From Micromussa lordhowensis (lineage: Eukaryota; Cnidaria; Anthozoa; Scleractinia; Lobophylliidae), in contig OZ026607.1 of the NCBI GenBank assembly GCA_964020085.1, positions 20,503,606-20,567,605 of the forward strand: 64,000 nt of DNA, given 5' to 3'. The position numbers and the translations under genes were made by a program. The notes below the pieces were generated by a model that saw only the letters and a program-made list of their open reading frames with translations, did no database searches and was not told the DNA's origin. The number at the start of each line of letters is the position of its first letter. Within the stretch, counting starts at the first letter, position 1. This document shows positions 11,701-22,979 of this stretch, in pieces.

Positions 11701-12784
11701 TAGAAATACTTAAGTAAACAATGGCTGAAATTTTAGTTTACCTTGTTTGTGAAATTTGGCAGCTAAAGTACAATCCTAAAACTAAAACTTCTCACTTTAA
11801 ATCAAAATTGACAGATGAAGGAAACTGGCGAAATGATTATCCAGATGAGGATGAGCAGTGGTCAGATTCATCACAAGACAGAAAATATTATGAAGACTAT
11901 GGCTTTGATTCAGGTGAGCTAACGTCAAAAGCAGGTGCAATGAACATGATTAAAGTGTGCTTAGCGGGCTTGGGGGCCGCTCCAGGCTCTCGGTCAGTGG
12001 CCGCGGGCGGGCGGCGAGCGAGAGCCTGGGACAGGGTATTCTCACTCCAGCTAAATCAGTCTCTTTCTCAAGCAACGTTCAAGATCCATTTTCCACTTCC
12101 ATGTCTGAAATGTCTTATCAATTTTCTCACTGTTTGCTTTAAAACGGATGGTCAAGAAGAAGAAGAATGCTTCTAAAGGACTTCTGATGCTAACTTACCG
12201 AAAAAGCCCACTTGGAGAAAATTTGGCTTGGTAGAACCCAGTTTTCGAGACCATTACAGTTTTTTTAAACCGTGAAAAACATTTATTTAGGCTTAAACTC
12301 ACTTAATTATATTATTTTTCTTTCAGTTGTTGTTTTTTTTTACAATAACTACATTACTTTGACAATTTACTCTCAACTGCACGCGGGTACAAGTACATTA
12401 CTTACAAGACAATTAATTGGCATTGATAGTGTTTTTAATTAACTGTACTTACAATAGACTCAGATTAACCAAAGAACTTGAAAAAGTGGCCATAACCAAT
12501 ACATAACGATACCACAACTTTGGTCTGTTTTAGTAAGATAACGAAGAGTTATTGTGAAAGGGCGAAACATGGAATTACAACAGATTACCCATCATTACCT
12601 TGTATCTAAAAATTGACGAGATTTATTTTGAGCCCAGCAGTTTGTTAGAGTCCAGTTTTCGAGACCGTCACACTTCTCATTCAACTTACTACAAAGAAGC
12701 ATAATGACTTTCTTTTGTGCCTTTCTAGATGAAGGATATCGGAGACACGCTTTTGACGAAGACTTGTCAGACGATGAGGACTAA
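5798..12784 (+). CDS. SLC7A6OS: SLC7A6OS / IWR1-like RNA polymerase II nuclear-import factor (first exon not found)
   Basis: Iwr1-family proteins bind RNA polymerase II and drive its nuclear import. I read nine exons: 5798-5865, 6489-6587, 7091-7158, 7666-7812, 8723-8835, 9203-9293, 10210-10301, 11815-11913 and 12729-12784 (stop TAA). All splice in frame, giving about 276 residues. Visible matches to the family are VERVFKFVGSV, LLDQEARFKVISSNREN, NAILCNSVKMIREKLTVSGG, the Iwr1 core EGYVYDFYYPSDNYGRLGD, then ELYDDEDDSNG, NWRNDYPDEDEQWSD and a C-terminal DEDLSDDED. The order and spacing follow the human protein. The usual N-terminal piece of about 40 residues with a Lys/Arg-rich VKRKR-like patch is missing: exon 5798 begins in phase 1, so an upstream exon is expected but I could not find it. 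ATG 5782 (MSLISVERVF) is a fallback start. The introns contain a SINE, a LINE fragment and the 10397-11319 element. Confidence 0.9.
6098..6403 (-). repeat. SINE, near full length (minus strand)
   Basis: Read on the minus strand it gives AGGCACATTGCCTCATGGTC, then TTATCGAGCCCTGG, GTTCTTGGGCAAGACACTTT, ACTCTCACAGTGCCTCTATC, GGTAACCCTGTGATGGACTA and GCTCATATGCAGACTT. The copy at 37226-37522 is collinear along its whole length. It sits in an SLC7A6OS intron in antisense orientation. The internal TTCGAGACC-like block (clear in the 37-kb copy) resembles a Pol III B box, so a tRNA-derived origin is likely. Confidence 0.8.
6871..7077 (-). mobile_element. LINE reverse-transcriptase 3' end remnant
   Basis: The minus-strand reading ends ATSLWNSLENHTRSI, then LFKNTLKRRISCK and a stop. 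This follows the familiar C-terminal pattern of non-LTR retrotransposon ORF2 (x-LWNSLP-x-xIR...FKxxLK). Only the terminal 60 or so codons remain. It lies antisense in an SLC7A6OS intron just before the exon at 7091. Confidence 0.55.
7638..7660. repeat. (ATT)n microsatellite next to an SLC7A6OS acceptor
   Basis: About seven ATT units run up to the TACTACAG acceptor of the exon starting at 7666. Confidence 0.8.
10397..11319. mobile_element. Non-autonomous DNA transposon, long TIRs, 9-bp TSD (Mutator/Pack-MULE-like)
   Basis: The ends TAGCCTCCTACGCAGACGCT and, inverted, AGCGTCTGCGTAGGAGGCTA continue as near-perfect inverted repeats for roughly 65 bp, through CTCGTCACGCAATATTCC and CCCACGAACGTCTGCTGAA. 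The element is flanked by an exact 9-bp duplication, AAACAGGGG, at 10388-10396 and 11320-11328. Long TIRs plus a 9-bp TSD are the hallmark of the Mutator superfamily. The 923-bp interior has no transposase but carries a gene-like start (next entry). It lies in the SLC7A6OS intron between exons 10210-10301 and 11815-11913. Classification is inferred from structure only. Confidence 0.85.
10561..10743 (+). pseudogene. Truncated RecQ-like helicase N-terminus carried inside the transposon
   Basis: A 60-codon ORF opens MADICVAFQRVCETSKI, followed by LNPFQREAMEYFVKKNVLVS. The F-x-Q/AI block followed by a hydrophobic strand resembles the segment just before the Walker A box in RecQ-type helicases. 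Where the LPTGYGKS-type nucleotide-binding loop should follow, the reading changes to NLRIPTRPFNDYL and ends by residue 60. No other helicase motif follows, so it cannot be an active enzyme. Assignment rests on a short motif resemblance recalled from the family. Confidence 0.45.
11479..11545. repeat. 18-bp unit x3 followed by a G tract
   Basis: Three exact copies of AACGTAATTCCCTTTGAG lie head to tail (11479-11532) and run into a poly-G tract to about 11545. They are intronic in SLC7A6OS. Confidence 0.9.
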
Positions 12785-14334
12785 GGCTCATTAAGACGAA
12801 TAACTTGCACGAAGTCACCTACTCGAAACGACAGAAATGGAAAGATTCTTATGGTGATTTTGTCCAGCGTAGCTGCAAGACATCGGTTTGGCATCGGTGT
12901 ACTCTGAGTCGAGTGAAAAGAGGCAGAAAAAGAGCTGAAGAAAATGCTTTGAGGTGAAAGACGATGGGCTAGTCTGCCTGAAAGAAGAAATAGCTCAATA
13001 TGGCAAGAAAAGTTTCTCCTGGCTCTGTCTGTAGAGAGATAAATTAAGCTAGTCCACGAAAGGAAAACCTCGTCATGATCAGCAATGCTTTGTGACAAAC
13101 TGCATGCTATAAAATTGAATTGCTTGCTACGAATGCTACCTGTTTCGTACCCAATCGACATCGCACCCACCGAGTTCACACCCCTAAACTCATTATAGAC
13201 TTTCTATTTAGAGTTCGCTTTTACCTTCAATGGATTAGGGAACGAGAAATAAACATGTTTTCTGTGATTTTGTTGCTCGGTAAGAGAAAGATGAGTTTTA
13301 AGCACTTGATCGCTAGTCGAGTCGATATAGGCACGAACTTGGCGGGTGCGAACTCGATAGGTGGGAACTCGCTTGGATGCGAAACCTCCAGTTACTCTTC
13401 CTAAAGCTTCGGCGTAACGCCTGTAGATAAATAGCAAATTGTATTCTGCGCAGATAACTTTCTTTGTCAAATAAAATTGGAATAAATAAGGTGGTATCGT
13501 CAACTGAACGCGATATATAACTAGGCGTCAGGATTTACGATTGCCAACGTTCGCGCACTGGCCCGCTCGTCAGATCAGCGAGGTGTTATAGGCACAAATA
13601 GACAATGTGTGCACTCGTATTGCTCATAAATTTGAACTTGCTCTTTTTGTTTTATCGAATTCTTGTAAACGTGCTTACATCACTTGCTTGCAACAGTTTT
13701 GTTTGCGACTGATGGAGTAAATGATGTATAAACAGCTTTTATTTGAAAACGTCGTAGTGTTGTTATTAGTGCTTTTAAAATATAGTTCTTTTCTCTGCAC
13801 ATTTAATTTACAAGTAGAATTACGATGAAATTAAACCGTGCCAAGCCTTTAACGTAAGAGAAAAAGAATCCGTTATTAAAATATATTTATTTTCATGTAC
13901 ATGAATGCAAAAAATTAATTTAACACATTTAAAATGTGAGAGCGTTCAGGCTACATTTTTCATTAAAAATATAGTATTAAAACGAGGTTATAAAAATACC
14001 ATTGCAATGTTTAAAGTTGATCTATTTACAAGATTTCTGCTTGTTCTATCCGAATTAAAAAAGTCTTGTTCTTTGTTCCTGTTGTTACTTACGTTTTAGC
14101 GATTCATTCAGTTTCATAACCCTTTTGAAGTTATACGTCATTAATATACACTCCTTTCTTCCACTAGCCTCACCCAGGACACCGAAGCTTTAAGCGTTGT
14201 CTTTCTTTCTTTCCGATTCTTCCTGAGGAGAATACCTAGTTTTAAGCAACCACACACTGTTGAAAATAGACGTGTGGTCATTTTGATGGTGTTTCTTCTT
14301 ACAACATGGTATATGTCGACTGGTACACCATGCT
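12785..14334. other. Intergenic / 3' UTR between SLC7A6OS and the Kir gene
   Basis: The two genes converge here. AATAAA-type words near 13470-13490 (CAAATAAAATTGGAATAAAT) could end the SLC7A6OS transcript. A short repeat of GGTGCGAACTCG / GGTGGGAACTCG lies at 13340-13375. Several overlapping ORFs on both strands are uninformative. Confidence 0.5.
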
Positions 14335-17242
14335 TTAAACAATGTCGGAGTTATTATTACAATAAGTGTCGTTTTTCGTTGATGATTCAGGTTTTGGTTC
14401 TATGGGAATCCAAACCTGACAGTCACCTCCACCATTTGATAGTTCTGTCTTTCCTTTTCCTGATGTTTTGTATTCGTCGCCTTTTATTCCTTTTTTGTTC
14501 GATCTCTCGTACTCCTTGGCCGAAAATATGGGCGTTCGCACACGGTACGTTTTATCAAAAGACGACAAGTCAGCTTTTTTGCCTCGACACAGCGAAATGG
14601 GATGGAACCGCTCACCCCAAAGAATTTCCTCCGCTAAGTAAGAAGTCTTGGCTTGGGTGACCATGCTTGTTGACTCTATGACGCCCTCTAGTACAGCGAT
14701 GATTTCCATCCGGGAAGCTGCGAGCTCTTGAGCTCCAAGGTCGTACAGCGGGCTGCGCTCATCAATGACATGCACAACAGTCAGAGGTATTAGAAAGAAT
14801 GGCTTGATCTGCTCGCCAATCTCGATGCCGTGTTCCGTAGTGATTGGAAGTTCTTGTTGAGAGACCAAGAACTCTTCTCCCGTCGCGGTGGTCCGAAAAC
14901 GGAAACAATGGAGTGAGATTGCCACGTCGAGTAACTGACTTTTACGCGCGTCTCCCACGCGAAACATTAAAGATAAGAATCCATCGTAAGGAGCGACTAC
15001 AGCATGCTTCGAGAACATTACTGTTTGGGACCTGGGGCGAGGGCGGGAAAGTTTCGCGAAAATGAGGCCAAGAAGTGACGTAGACAAAAGTAAGCCCGTG
15101 AGAGACTGGAGCAGAAGACATACCACACCCTCGGGGCATTGTGGGGTTATCTGTGGAGAAAAAGAAAAGAGTTACTGTTTTATTGCACGCACAGGAATAT
15201 TCAGCAACAGTTTATCAAATGGCCGAGCAAAGGTCGGCAGACACAAGAGTAGTGTACATGATGCGCCATTGAAAAGATCTAAAATTAAGGTCATTTTGTC
15301 CCTGCTCAGCATGACCCACGGATTCAAACCATCTGAATTTTATGCAACATGTTGCAGGGGCAAAATCTTCTCCTCGCAACAGAACGTTTTAGCAAAAACA
15401 GGCATATCACACGAGGAAAACTGTCCTTGCAACATGTCCCCTCTTCTGGTCTCAACAAGATGTCCCGACTTTAGACTTCTAAACGCCTAGGCACTTAATT
15501 CACACGTAATCCACATCATGGACTAAATATCATGAATATAATTCATTGTTAAATTAAACAGAGAAAAAATCTCGGCAATGCCTCTAATCAACAAAGCTTA
15601 ACAGAGCCAAGTCACTTTTATGTCGGCATGCGAAAAACACTTTCATCGAAACTGCACCAAACATTATGCAGCGATTCAGAACAAAGATGAATTATCATTT
15701 TATCAAGGCAATAGTCAAGATAGCTGTAATAACAGCGTAACAACCCTTAAGAACTTATTAACGTCATCATTACTGATACTGGCTAATTGCTCTGATCAGA
15801 ATCGATCCTTATCAAATTTTCAATTTGAATTTTGGTTTGCTCCTCGAACTCAAAAATGTAATCATTGCCTACCCGCCCATAAGATTAAAACTCTTTGTAG
15901 AAACGTTTTGCCTAACTCAGTATCTTCAATTTTTGTCACTGAGTTCACAAAGAACCTGAGCTGCTACTTTTGTTCCGCACAACAAACTAATATTGGCCCA
16001 ATATTAAGACCATATTGGCATACTGATTCAATACAACTCTTACCAGTCTAGAAGTGCCGTCTCAATTTTCTACGAATTTCACAGTCCTTTCAATATCGGC
16101 GCCAAATCTCACGAAGAAAGCACTGCTTTTTATTTGTCTATTCACACTTTTGTGAGTCATCTTACTCCTGCTGAATCTAACATCCGCTATATCATCTCAG
16201 ATTTTTTCAGCAGATGATGACAGCATTTTTTCTGTTTCTTTTTTTCTGACGATCAAGTAGGTATTTCCAAAATGCCGATAATTCGATTTAACTACTTGGT
16301 CTGATATTTCGTAGACTTCAAACACGCATTTAAGTCAACAAAAAATAACGACAGCCTTGTCATTGAACCTGGAAAACCCTTGGCCCAAGTTACATAAAAG
16401 TTGGTTCAAACGCTCTTTTAGTATGCAACCATAATTTCCTTATTTTCATTTCGTTGTCTGACTTACCAGTGTAAAATTACAATGACAAACTGAATCTCGC
16501 GTTTTTGTACAACGTAGTTAGAACTATGAGTTTTGGAACTATCTTACTGAATGGCACGTTAGAGAGTCAAATCTCCTCCTTTTAGGAAAAACAGAGAGAG
16601 GGGACAAATTTACACTGCTTAGAATGAAACTATATTGGGGGCGTTAATTTAGCCTTCTCTTAGCTTCCAGTCGAACACTTCCTGTGCGACTCAATCAATA
16701 AAACAACTGAAATTCAGGCTAGTTTTTGGTGGAGTTTAATCTAGTTTAGTGAAGTTGAAGTGAAGTTTTAGTGAAGTTGAAAAAAAAAACCGTGAAGTGC
16801 TCAGGGACTCAACAAGGGACAAATAAGGCGTTCGTACCTGTCGTCCACCGTATCCAATTGTGGTCTGCGTTTCAACTGAGAATAAAAACGCCGATGTCCA
16901 AGAATCAACATTATCTACACAGACAACGCCATTGTCGTATCGTAGCCTGAGCCAAAAGATCACAAACCAAACAGTCCCGAAGAAAGACCAGCTGAAGATG
17001 AATCCCGCAGAATACAACGCAATAACCCATCCCCATTTCGCGTCGATCAAAGATGTGAAGAAATCGGCCAAGAATCGTTCCTTCTTCTGAGGTACTTTGG
17101 AAGAACGTAAGTGTACCTTGCCACTCTTGTTTACTAAGCGATTTCCTCTCGTCTGCGAAGATCTGCGCCCCTTTAGAGATGCTGAGTAAGAGATGGGATT
17201 ACAGGTAATGTTAATTTGCGAATTTGTGTTTTTGTCGGACAT
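14335..17242 (-). CDS. Inward-rectifier potassium channel (Kir family), two exons
   Basis: The gene encodes a Kir channel subunit: a tetrameric K+ channel of the plasma membrane gated by PIP2 and pore block. Exon 1 is 17242-16838 (135 codons) and exon 2 is 15150-14335 (271 codons plus stop), joined phase 0, giving 406 residues, normal for the family. The slide helix is about 57-69 and M1 about 72-97. The extracellular loop has the two conserved cysteines (C108, C140). The filter TTIGYG ends at 132, M2 is about 143-168, and the basic PIP2-contact stretch AKLSRPRPR follows. The cytoplasmic domain shows AVVAPYDGFLSLMFRVGD, SPLYDL, VIESTSMVTQ and YLAEEILWGERF. The M2 rectification-controller position (D172 of Kir2.1) is Ser158, predicting weak rectification. 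After GYG there is Gly-Arg rather than the usual aromatic-Arg. The C-terminus SDIV could be a PDZ ligand. Start ATG 17242 is the first in frame; which Kir subfamily is unclear. Confidence 0.93.
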
Positions 17243-18177
17243 TTTGGCCGTCAAGCAAAGGCGGTGTTCTATCGACAGAGCTCGTGACGTGACTATACTC
17301 GCTCTGGGTTCTGATCAGGTCCATAACCCTATCTTATGTAACTCGACAAAAAACTGAAGGAATTGCTAATATAAAACGATATTGCTCACATTCAGGAATA
17401 ATTTTCCTTGACGCACTGACACTTGTGGTTTCTGATGATCATGCGGGACCTCAAAAAGCTAAAAAAAACTTGAGAGTTACAATAGATTGAAAGTTTTTTC
17501 TCAACTATTTTGACTGAAACAAGTGGGTCAAAAATAATAGTTTTTTATTTGGACTGAGTGTAATTACCTCACAAAAAGTTGTTGTTATTAATTCCACTTA
17601 ATTCCTTATATTATGCAAATTGTTGAGGTATGGGCACAGTCTCAGTATTACATAACTGACGTGTTCATACTACATTTTAAAAGAAAACTGAGTCATGAAT
17701 AACGTATATTAGACTGGAATGCTATATTGAATTCTCTATATTATTTATCAGGATTCAGTCTACGACCAGTTACGTCCACAAGTTCTTTTTTTAAAATTTG
17801 ACAGCTTTAATTGACGTAAATTACAAATCTATACACAATTACCGTTACGTTCTTTTCTTTTCTTCAGGAAGTTTAGAGCTATTAAGAGAAGTTTCCAAGG
17901 TTTTTCAAGCTGTAGCTACTGTCAAGCTAATAGATGTGAAGAAAATCACAAATTTAACGCGTCTGTCACGATTAGATATGAAAACAGCCATTGCATGGCA
18001 TTATAGGACAACAATACGCTTAGCGCCAAAACGAGGCTTCGCCTCGTGCGAGTCTAAGAAATGCCTCCCAAAAGGGAGGCAAAGAGCATTTCACCTCTTA
18101 TTTAAATTTAGTCGCATCGAAGAAGTGTTGGAGGCTCCTCGTGCGGGTGGACCGGTGAGGGTGGGACTCTGCAGAGA

Positions 18178-18226
18178 CTCTGCTCCCGTTAACTCTACCC
18201 CATGACGGGGGTAGGGGGGAGCAGAG
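18178..18226. repeat. Short GC-rich hairpin
   Basis: CTCTGCTCCC pairs with GGGAGCAGAG around a loop containing TACCCCATGACGGGGGTA, itself a smaller inverted repeat (TACCCC / GGGGTA). It stands out in AT-rich surroundings. There is no sign of a gene. Confidence 0.6.
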
Positions 18227-19879
18227 AACGAGAAGCATTTTGTTTGGATTATTTTTCGTTTTTTTTTCCCTTAAATAAACGTGTTAAAACACACGTTTTA
18301 ACTTGTATCTGGCATAAAAAAACTGGGTTTAAATGTCAGGAATATTCGAAATTGTCCTCCTTTAACAGCGGGACAGTGTCTGCTGAATACTACAAATCGT
18401 TTATTATTGTATGTGGATTTGGAATATGGTGGATTCATTTATTTATATTTTACACATGCTTGGATCGCGATGTCAGTTTATGAACTAAAACTTAATCGCG
18501 ATATCAAAACTTTGTTAAAAGCTTTTTGATAATAGCATATCGAAAAAAGTCACTGGAGTTAAATCACGGTGATTGTTTGCGACAAGAAAAAAAAACATAT
18601 CAGAGCTTATTTCTGTCATTCTTGTTTGTTAATTCTAAGGTCCTTGAGGGAAAGCGTTCCACTTTGTTACTGTATCTCGACCTAGATTGTTGACCGCCTC
18701 TTTCCAGAGTTCTGGTAGACAATGGAAGCCAACATCATCTTGGCCAGATATTACTTTACTTTCATATGTTAGCGTGTCTCAGCAATTCTAGATCACTACA
18801 AGGTGTTGTCTTAAATGTTTACCGCCACTTAAACAAACGCACTCCAAATCACCAAACTGGGCTCAGGAAGACTTCTCAACTGAAGACACCCGCGAAGTTT
18901 ATTTGTACAGACATTTATTTTCCAGCCTTAAACTGACTTAGTAGAAAACAATTGCAATTTGAAATGAAATCAACGACTTTTATCAAGATTGCATGTCGGC
19001 ATTATCGTTACGTTGCAATATTGAGTTGGGTAAAGGCTATACTGATTGAGAATAAAGGATGAAGAAAACTGCTCGAGATACCATGTTGTGGAGAGCTGAT
19101 GTTTTCAAAGTTCGCCATAATTGTGTAGATTTGGACGGAACGTGAATAGGGTTGTTCAGGCAACTTGAAATCCACCGATCGGTGCCAGATAAAAAGGATA
19201 ATATTAAACAAATTGGGCAACTTAAGAGCATTAATATAGATCGCTTTTCAAATTAAAATCGACTTGCAAATAACAAGAACGGCATATCCTTGGTTCGTGT
19301 GAAATTTATCATTCTGGTAAAAAAAAGTTATACATTTTCCCCTGTGCTCTCTCGTACTCTCGCTGTCTCGTCGTGGTTTGCGAGGAAGCCAATGCAATTT
19401 TGTCAGTCACGTCACGCACCGACTCATCCGATCGAGCTTTTTGAAAGCAATATTAACCAATCAAAATTCCTTCATCAAGTTCAAGTTGTGTACATGTATT
19501 TGACTACGTTGTCTTTCAATTGCTCCGGAAATATTGTTTTCCTTGCTAAGAAGTTGCGACTGTCATTTACAAAAGTTTGCCACTAGTGCATAAATATCAT
19601 CTTGTTAATTCTCTGTTTTTATTGTGGATTTCAGTTTTAGCAGAATGTAAAAATAGCTCTAACGAAAGACCTTGCAAACCGCGCCTTTCTCCAAAACATT
19701 ATCAGCTCCTGTGAAGTCTAAGTAATCAGATTCGTTGTAAATGTTTCCGAAGTTTGTTGTTAATCTTGTTCAAAATACCGTTAGAAGTTTACTGTCTGAG
19801 TTTGACTTCGCCATTACTGGGTGAAACAATGTCTGAAAAATGCACGCTACAGTATGTTAAATCTAGTCCGCATATTCTT

Positions 19880-20343
19880 AAGGCCTAGCCTGTTCAAAGG
19901 AACTCGACTTTGTATACCATACAGCATTCGACTTGTATACTCTACAAAGTCGAGTGCGTTTGAACACCTTGTATAGTGCCCACTATACACGATTCGACAA
20001 GTCTAATCGTGTATAGCGATGTTTGAAACTGGTCAAACTTCTACTCGACAACCACTCGTCTTTTCCTTTGTTTCGCGATCACTGAAGCGATACTCTACAA
20101 AGTCGAGCTCGTTTGAACGCACCACTCGACTTGTAGAGCATTATTTTACGTCATTTCTATGGAAACGCGCGTGGAACTATGGGTAATCTTAACCCACAAT
20201 TCTCTGTTTCGTCATACTTGTAGAGTGGTTGTATAGTCCGTGTATAGTACGTTTGAACACCTTACCCAACAACGCTATACAATGTCGATCATACAAAGTC
20301 GAGTGTTGTAAAGTGCGTGTATAGTGCGTTTGAACAGGCCTTT
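19880..20343. repeat. TIR element built of repeated GTCGAGTGCGTTTGAAC-type words
   Basis: The ends AAGGCCTAGCCTGTTCAAA and the inverted GTTTGAACAGGCCTTTA define about 460 bp. Inside, words such as CTACAAAGTCGAGTGCGTTTGAACACC and CGACTTGTATA recur in both orientations, giving several nested palindromes. No coding potential. Confidence 0.75.
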
Positions 20344-21719
20344 ATCAATAAAATAAATTGTATCGTAACAAGTCAGTCATGTTTATTTTCTTTACAGATA
20401 TCTCAGCCAGCCATCAGCAGAACTGAAACTTAAAGGAGTCGTTACATTTGTTAGCTAGTAGATGCTCTTTCATTCGGCTTAATCTTCCATCTTTTAAGAA
20501 TAGCTAAGAATGGCACTGACACCTTTAGCAAGTCATGTTTCTGTTTCCAATTGATTAGTTTTATCATTAGAATGTCGACAGATTTTTTGATACAGAGAAG
20601 CCCTTTAGTATGTACTTGCCGAATCGTTAAATTTTTGTATGCTTGCTTGCATAAATGGCATCAAAGTACTCAAAGACACAAAACAAAACGATCGGGCTAA
20701 AAATTTAGGACGAATTGTATGCAAACATGTCTTATTCGTACTTGTATACGGCTATCATTGTAACGTGAAGACACTGACCAATGAAAGGCAATGGTTTGTA
20801 AATCAGCAAAACATTGTTGTCATAAAGTACTTACTCTTTTTGTATATTTCGTCCTCCATTTGACTAACAACTGGAACTCCGCCCTGAGTGGTTGAATCTT
20901 TCTCCGACTTTTTCATTCGCGTGATGCCGGCCAGCAAAAATGCTTTTACGGATATATTTAATGACCAGCATGACTTTGACAAATAGGTTATTTAAAAGAG
21001 CACCCCAGGTCACGTGATATTAAAGAGGGGCTTTTATTCTGTAAACAAAATATCAAACAAGAAGAACAACAAGAACAAGAACAAGAAGAAACAACACTAA
21101 CCCCTACATTTTTCACTTATTAATATTTTTGGCATTTCTGGACTTCACATTCCATTCTTTCTATGCAAAATAAAAAAATCAGAGTTGACACTTAAGCGCC
21201 TTTCTTCTGTCCCACTCAACGCATTCACATTGCCCCAGACCATTGACGGACCATTAAGCCCGAGACCTTCGATTTTTCGTACTGACTACCGGCCGAGAGA
21301 TCTAGAAGCGTCTTAATTAAAAAAGACCTCAAGGGTCCCAGAGATTGTAGGTAGTGTGCATGAGACTTGACAGTAGATTACTTAACTTCATGAAGAAAAT
21401 ATATCATGAAAGGAAACTAATCATCGTATACTTGAATGTTAAAAGAGCTCAGCCACGGTATTTTAAGTTATTTTGAGCTCAAAAATTACCTTTAAACTGA
21501 CGGAAATCTGAAAATGGTAGTTTACTGAGATAGCGCAACACCAAAGAGATTATAATAAACCATAAAGAAACAAGGATGGTTAAGGATGCAGACTAATTGA
21601 AAACGGCGAATTTGAAACATTTAGGCTAAACTATTCAAGATGCACAAGCCACGACGTGGCTCCTTTAAGGTCATCAGCATTCTTGGGCCCCGAGCCTCGG
21701 CTTCTTTTGGCCACCTGGA

Positions 21720-21796
21720 CCGGGTTGTTCAAAGCCCGGTTATGTTGGTTAACTTTTAATCCTGGTTTAGCGTTAACCGGCTTTCGAACAACCCGG
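21720..21796. repeat. Foldback with about 30-bp arms
   Basis: CCGGGTTGTTCAAAGCCCGG pairs with CCGGCTTTCGAACAACCCGG, and GGTTAAC / GTTAACC extend the stem. The loop is about 15 bp. It is a miniature palindromic element with no gene. Confidence 0.8.
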
Positions 21797-22603
21797 ACTG
21801 CAAAACGAGAAACGATATTTTAAAACGAGTAACACTGGGACGAGAATCGCGCACCTGTGTCGCTTCCCTGGTATTGCGTACTGAGTCTCGTTTCGTTGGC
21901 GGAGCGATCAGGTGAAGCCTGAGAAACCAGGGAAGAGTACTTCCTGCCAATCGCTGACTGGATGTGTCGCTGATGCCCAATTTCGGGGTAGGGGGTCTAA
22001 GTATTTCACATCCCGTTATAATGTTTGGCTCCCGTATCCCGTTTATTCCAACTGAAAACATCAAAGTTTCTGATCCTGAAACATCCCATATCCCATTATT
22101 TATCCCCCCCCCTTCAAATATCCTATATCCTGGTATTTTTTAGCTAAACATACCGGCATCCTGCCTCGTCGCTGGATGGGGCAGCACTTTTTTACGACTG
22201 GATTGGCTATCTGTGGGGTCGCGTTTTCGATAAAGCTGCTAGAAAAGGGTGACACTGTTTCATTGGAAACTATGGGTACATTTTCGAATAGTTTGAATTA
22301 AAGGTAGAATAATATAAAACCTGGCATACAGCCAATAGCGAATAAATTATACATATAAAAACGTTTTCCATACCGATTTACATTTTGTGGGACATGGATA
22401 TAATATAAATTTCACACAAAAGATATCGTTGCACTTTACAGAAGACATAAAAGTACGCAGACAAAGTTTTTTCATAATGCATCGCTTTTCACGAAAATGC
22501 TGAATTGATAAACAAAATTTAACAATAATTAAATAAAATTTTTGATATAAAAATAAATAAATTTAGTATAGTATACTAAATATAGTAATCACAAAAGATA
22601 TAC

Positions 22604-22979
22604 CCTGGTCCCAGAGGTTTTTCTTGATTTTTCTCCGATTTTTCTCCGCATGGTTTCAGCCTTCTCTGGTCGAGAGATCCGCGAAGAGGCGAACACGAGT
22701 CGCGAAGCGACGAGCAAGAAAAACCCCTGGTTACAGCCTTCCCTGGTAGAGATAGGCAAACAGTTACCTCAAGAAATGCGGTGACAGATATCCCCACCGT
22801 CCCCTCGGAATTGCCAATCAAACGAACCAATCATATTGATCTGCGTGTTTGTAAAAATATCAACCAATCCGAGCCCGAGGGTCAGATCTTCTCTCTTTGT
22901 CGCCGCTTCGCGGCTCGTGTTCGTCGCTTCACAGATCTCTCATGCGGAGAAAATTTCAAGAAAAACCTCTGGGACCAGG
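22604..22979. repeat. MITE with about 35-bp TIRs (CCTGGTCCCAGAGG ends)
   Basis: The left end (CCTGGTCCCAGAGGTTTTTC, then TTGATTTTTCTCCG) is matched in inverse by CGGAGAAAATTTCAAG plus AAAAACCTCTGGGACCAGG on the right. Inner inverted segments carry GCGAAGCGACGA / TCGTCGCTTC. The size is about 376 bp, with no clean target duplication visible. Confidence 0.85.

Noticed and set aside
15062..15490. 142-codon plus-strand ORF
   Set aside because: It overlaps Kir exon 2 in antisense; it is a shadow of that coding sequence extended into the intron.
15620..16051. 143-codon plus-strand ORF
   Set aside because: It lies within the Kir intron on the opposite strand, has no recognisable domain, and its length is possible by chance in this composition.
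17798..18205. 135-codon plus-strand ORF
   Set aside because: It runs through palindromic, GC-rich repeat sequence near 18.1-18.2 kb and resembles no protein.
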